From the NCBI GenBank assembly GCA_016710015.1, contig JADJLR010000004.1, positions 124,001 to 188,000 of the forward strand: 64,000 bases of DNA, in the 5' to 3' direction. Below, one piece after another: positions 61,404 through 64,000 of this stretch. Numbering within the stretch: the stretch's first letter is position 1; each line of letters starts with the position of its first letter. The translations under genes were made by a program, and so were the position numbers. Below the pieces are notes generated by a model. That model ran no database searches. It was given only the letters and a program-made list of their open reading frames with translations, and was not told the origin of the DNA. This stretch comes from Flavobacteriales bacterium. Its GTDB lineage: Bacteria; Bacteroidota; Bacteroidia; Flavobacteriales_F; PHOS-HE28.

Positions 61404-61817
61404 TCAGAGTAGGAGCTTGTGCCCCATCCGCAACTGTTCGTAGGGTATCGTGTAGGCCGTCAGAACAAAATCTGCGGTACGTAGCGCATTCAACAGGTCG
61501 GGATGCCGCTCGGCCAATTCATTGTCCACCACGAGGAAATAGTCGGTCTGGCGATGCTCTTTCAAAAGGATACCATCGCCACTGTGGTTGTTGATCAAGG
61601 TGAATCGCTCTTGCGTGGTCGGATCGGTGTGGTCATAGGCCGAATATCTCGCCATGACCCCGTTGGCCCCCTCCTCGATATCCGTCCGTCTGCGGGCCAT
61701 GGATAGGCCGATGGTCCGGTTGATGGACCAGCACAGCCGATAATCGTTGACATGGCTACTGATCCCGATCACGGTAACAGCAGGGTCGGGTTCGAGCTCC
61801 AATTTCAACTTGGCCAT
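61404..61817 (-). CDS. IPExxxVDY family protein
   Basis: The product is 137 residues from ATG 61817 (MAKLKLELEPDP). The family signature is degenerate: LKEHRQTDYFLVVDNE stands where IPExxxVDYFL is usual. The N-terminal VNDYRLCWSINRTIG and the C-terminal DLLNALRTADFVLTAYTI fit this Bacteroidota-specific family. Function is unknown, but its place between rnc and pyk is conserved in the group. A perfect -7 element lies 43 bases upstream. Confidence 0.85.
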   Translation of the reverse strand: MAKLKLELEPDPAVTVIGISSHVNDYRLCWSINRTIGLSMARRRTDIEEGANGVMARYSAYDHTDPTTQERFTLINNHSGDGILLKEHRQTDYFLVVDNELAERHPDLLNALRTADFVLTAYTIPYEQLRMGHKLLL

Positions 61818-61860
61818 GGTCTGCGTTCGGCACCAACCGTCGATGGGCGACACGAACCGT

Positions 61861-61868
61861 CAAAGTTA
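61861..61868 (-). promoter_or_regulatory. Candidate -7 element of the IPExxxVDY gene (and perhaps pyk)
   Basis: Minus-strand TAACTTTG is an exact TAnnTTTG match, with a TTG 22 bases further upstream (61893-61891). It would give a leader of about 40 bases to ATG 61817. Confidence 0.5.
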
Positions 61869-61913
61869 GCCACGCCACCTCTGGTTGATCCAAGTGAATA
61901 CGGTCCGTGTCCT

Positions 61914-62723
61914 TCAACACTGGTCTTCGGAACGGTTGCGCCGGTTCGGGCGCTTTGGTGCGTGCATGGCCGCGATACCGATCGATCCGGAGGGCTTGGT
62001 CGGTTGAGGCTTGCGAGATCGCATGGATCGGAATGCACTTTGGGCGGCATCCTGTTCGGCCACCTTCTTGCTTTGCCCTTGCCCAGTTCCACGCACCGTG
62101 CCATTGATCCTTACCTCGGCCACGTAGTGCTTCCCTCTTCCCGTGCCGCCTTCTTCGCGCACCACGAATTCCACTTTCTTTCGGCGCTTCTGTCCCCATT
62201 CCAACAACCGGCTCTTACCATCGCGATCCTCACGTTCGATCTCCTTGATATCGAAATGGACATGCAGCAATTTGACCACCACCTTGCGGGTACGCACGAA
62301 GCCCTTGTCCAAGAAAAGCGCGCCGATCAATGCTTCCAGCGCATTGCCCGGAACGGACGATTCGTGGGAACGAGCCACATTGCTTTCCATGACCCGTTCG
62401 ATCTGGATCTGTTTGGCCAGCGCGTTCAGTTGCGCCCGGCTGACGAGTTTACTGCGCATGCGGGTCAGGAACCCCTCGCCCTTCTCGGGATAGGTGCTGA
62501 AGAGCATGTCCCCGATGATCGCATCCAGGATCGCATCCCCTAGGAATTCGAGCCGTTCGTTATCTGGAAGGTCCGCACGTTCATCCACCACGGCACTCAC
62601 GTGCCGCAACGCTTGTCGGTACAGTGCCAGATCACCTGGAGTTAGGCCCAAGGTCTGCCGACACCACGCACGTACCCGCCGTTCTTCCGGGTCTCGTGTT
62701 CGGTGAAAAAGACTTCTGATCAC
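61914..62723 (-). CDS. rnc: Ribonuclease III
   Basis: This 269-residue endonuclease cuts double-stranded RNA in rRNA and mRNA processing. The signature NERLEFLGDAIL is at residues 55-66 (E59, D63), and the metal-binding E130 is in GNALEALIGALFLDKGF. The double-stranded RNA-binding domain spans ~170-240 (KKVEFVVREEGGTGRGKHYVAEV ... SKKVAEQDAAQSAF). A basic, Pro/Arg-rich tail of about 30 residues is added. It starts 7 bases after the fabF stop. Confidence 0.96.
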   Translation of the reverse strand: MIRSLFHRTRDPEERRVRAWCRQTLGLTPGDLALYRQALRHVSAVVDERADLPDNERLEFLGDAILDAIIGDMLFSTYPEKGEGFLTRMRSKLVSRAQLNALAKQIQIERVMESNVARSHESSVPGNALEALIGALFLDKGFVRTRKVVVKLLHVHFDIKEIEREDRDGKSRLLEWGQKRRKKVEFVVREEGGTGRGKHYVAEVRINGTVRGTGQGQSKKVAEQDAAQSAFRSMRSRKPQPTKPSGSIGIAAMHAPKRPNRRNRSEDQC

Positions 62724-62730
62724 GGGAAGG

Positions 62731-63981
62731 CTAGCGGTACTTGCGGAAGATCACCGAGGTGTTGTGCCCACCAAAGCCAAAGGTGTTGCTCATGGCCGCA
62801 TTCACGGTGCGCTTCTGCGCGGTATTGAACGTGAAGTTCAGGTCGGGGTCGATCTCCGGATCATCCGTGAAGTGGTTGATCGTAGGGGGCACCGTGTCGG
62901 TATGGACGCTCATGATCGCGGCGATCCCTTCCACGGCACCAGCACCACCCAGCAGGTGCCCGGTCATGCTCTTGGTCGCACTGATGTTGAGTTTGTAAGC
63001 GTGCTCACCGAACAAGCGTTGGATCGCCTTTACCTCCTGCGGATCACCGATCGGAGTGCTTGTTCCGTGGGTGTTGATGTAGTCGATCTCGTCGGCGCGC
63101 AAACCAGCGTCCTTCAACGCATGCTTCATGCAGAGCTCGGCACCCAAGCCTTCCGGATGGGGGGCGGTGATGTGGTAAGCATCACTACTCATGCCACCAC
63201 CGACCACTTCGGCGTAGATCTTCGCACCTCGTGCAAGCGCGTGTTCCAGATCTTCCAGAACGATGGCAGCACCACCTTCGCCCAACACGAAACCATCGCG
63301 GTCCTTGTCATACGGGCGCGAAGCCGAAGCCGGGTCGTCGTTCCGAGTACTCATGGCATGCAGGGCATTGAAGCCTCCCACACCGGACTCGTAGATCGCC
63401 GCTTCGCTCCCTCCTGTCACTACGGCCACACAAGTGCCAAGGCGGATGTAATTGAAAGCATCGATCATGGCATTGTTGCCACTCGCACATGCACTGGCTG
63501 TAACGTAGCTGGGGCCATGCAAGCCGTGACGCATGGTGATGAGGCCGGCCGCACTATCCGCGATCATCTTGGGGATGAAGAACGGGTTGAAGCGTGGCGT
63601 ACCATCACCCTTAGCGAAGTTGATGCATTCGTCCTGGAAGGTCTTGAGCCCCCCGATGCCACTGCCCCAAATAGCCCCGATGCGTTCACGGTCCACTTTG
63701 TCGAGCACCAAGCCGCTGTCCTTGATGGCCTCATCGGCGCACACCACGGCGAACTGGGTGTAGGGATCCATCTTCCGCGCCTCTTTGCGGTCGATGAAAT
63801 CCTCGGGGTTGAACCCCTTCACCTCGCAGGCGAAACGCGTTTTGAACTTGGTGGCATCGAAGCGCGTTATGGGCGCGGCTCCGCTAAGGCCGCTCACTAG
63901 GCCCTCCCAGTACTCCTTGAGGGTGTTCCCGAGGGGAGTGAGCGCGCCCAGACCGGTGACGACCACACGTCTGAGCTGCAT
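62731..63981 (-). CDS. fabF: 3-oxoacyl-ACP synthase II
   Basis: This 416-residue condensing enzyme elongates acyl chains in fatty acid synthesis. RRVVVTGLGALTPLGN is at the start, the catalytic C165 is in VTASACASGNNAM, and the histidines are in NTHGTSTPIGD and KSMTGHLLGGAGAVEG. The final NTFGFGGHN loop is intact. The gene is complete, starting 19 bases inside the window edge. Just upstream a TAATTTCC-like motif (63996-63989 on the minus strand) may be a promoter; acpP commonly precedes it but would lie outside. Confidence 0.97.
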   Translation of the reverse strand: MQLRRVVVTGLGALTPLGNTLKEYWEGLVSGLSGAAPITRFDATKFKTRFACEVKGFNPEDFIDRKEARKMDPYTQFAVVCADEAIKDSGLVLDKVDRERIGAIWGSGIGGLKTFQDECINFAKGDGTPRFNPFFIPKMIADSAAGLITMRHGLHGPSYVTASACASGNNAMIDAFNYIRLGTCVAVVTGGSEAAIYESGVGGFNALHAMSTRNDDPASASRPYDKDRDGFVLGEGGAAIVLEDLEHALARGAKIYAEVVGGGMSSDAYHITAPHPEGLGAELCMKHALKDAGLRADEIDYINTHGTSTPIGDPQEVKAIQRLFGEHAYKLNISATKSMTGHLLGGAGAVEGIAAIMSVHTDTVPPTINHFTDDPEIDPDLNFTFNTAQKRTVNAAMSNTFGFGGHNTSVIFRKYR

Positions 63982-64000
63982 CCGTTCCGGAAATTACTTC

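Noticed and set aside
62764..63900. 378-codon plus-strand open frame across fabF
   Set aside because: Fully antisense to fabF with its catalytic motifs intact; no domain seen.

Overview
The window is chromosomal DNA of a Bacteroidota bacterium, probably Flavobacteriales-like but fairly GC-rich. Evidence: several secreted proteins with type IX secretion (T9SS) C-terminal sorting domains, the gliding lipoprotein GldH, an IPExxxVDY-family protein, DUF3667, a GxxExxY protein, a CrtYcd-type lycopene cyclase, and a recurring promoter element of the Bacteroidota type (TAnnTTTG or TAnnTTCG) just upstream of start codons. Genes are densely packed, often with ATGA stop/start overlaps. No rRNA, tRNA, CRISPR array, prophage or IS transposase was seen.

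Region by region. (1) 1-264: end of an aldehyde dehydrogenase. (2) 258-9535, all on the minus strand: a light-response and carotenoid locus. In transcription order it has a B12-binding MerR regulator, an ECF sigma factor, crtI, crtB, idi and a DNA photolyase. Sigma factor to photolyase are joined by four consecutive ATGA overlaps. Then come a secreted DUF4397 protein with a T9SS tail, a 15-bp perfect hairpin, an SRPBCC protein, crtZ and crtYcd. Together these would turn IPP/DMAPP into zeaxanthin-type carotenoids and repair UV damage, probably under light control. (3) 9613-13075: lpxD, a VapBC-type toxin-antitoxin pair and uvrC. (4) 13191-21782: two T9SS-exported proteins, DUF3667, a glycosyltransferase, an aldehyde dehydrogenase, a small unknown protein and a LysE exporter. 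(5) 21688-26579 minus: M28 peptidase, gpsA, DoxX, DinB and ATP-grasp genes. (6) 26686-35204: a DUF1232-like protein, a frameshifted HEAT-repeat/cyclophilin lipoprotein, lysS, a phosphosugar isomerase, a GxxExxY gene bracketed by inverted repeats, lipB, a patatin phospholipase and a serine hydrolase. (7) 35369-45394: an exonuclease, then a glycan/membrane-glycosyltransferase locus. Three of its multi-spanning proteins end in an apparent beta-sandwich, and one of those is frameshifted. (8) 45404-64000: scoAB, PBP1A, gldH, a RicT/PSP1 protein, holB, pgk, a cold-shock protein, cvpA, a cyclophilin, pheS, a geranylgeranyl-reductase-like flavoprotein, a methyltransferase, pyk, an IPExxxVDY protein, rnc and fabF.

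No wholly new system was identified with confidence. The points most worth following are: the crt promoter, whose -33 and -7 elements each sit in one arm of an imperfect inverted repeat; the surface DUF4397 protein embedded in the carotenoid locus; the GxxExxY gene framed by matching ~31-bp inverted repeats; three kinds of nested palindromic intergenic elements; the shared architecture of the membrane glycosyltransferases; and two single-base frameshifts in otherwise intact genes, which may be consensus errors.
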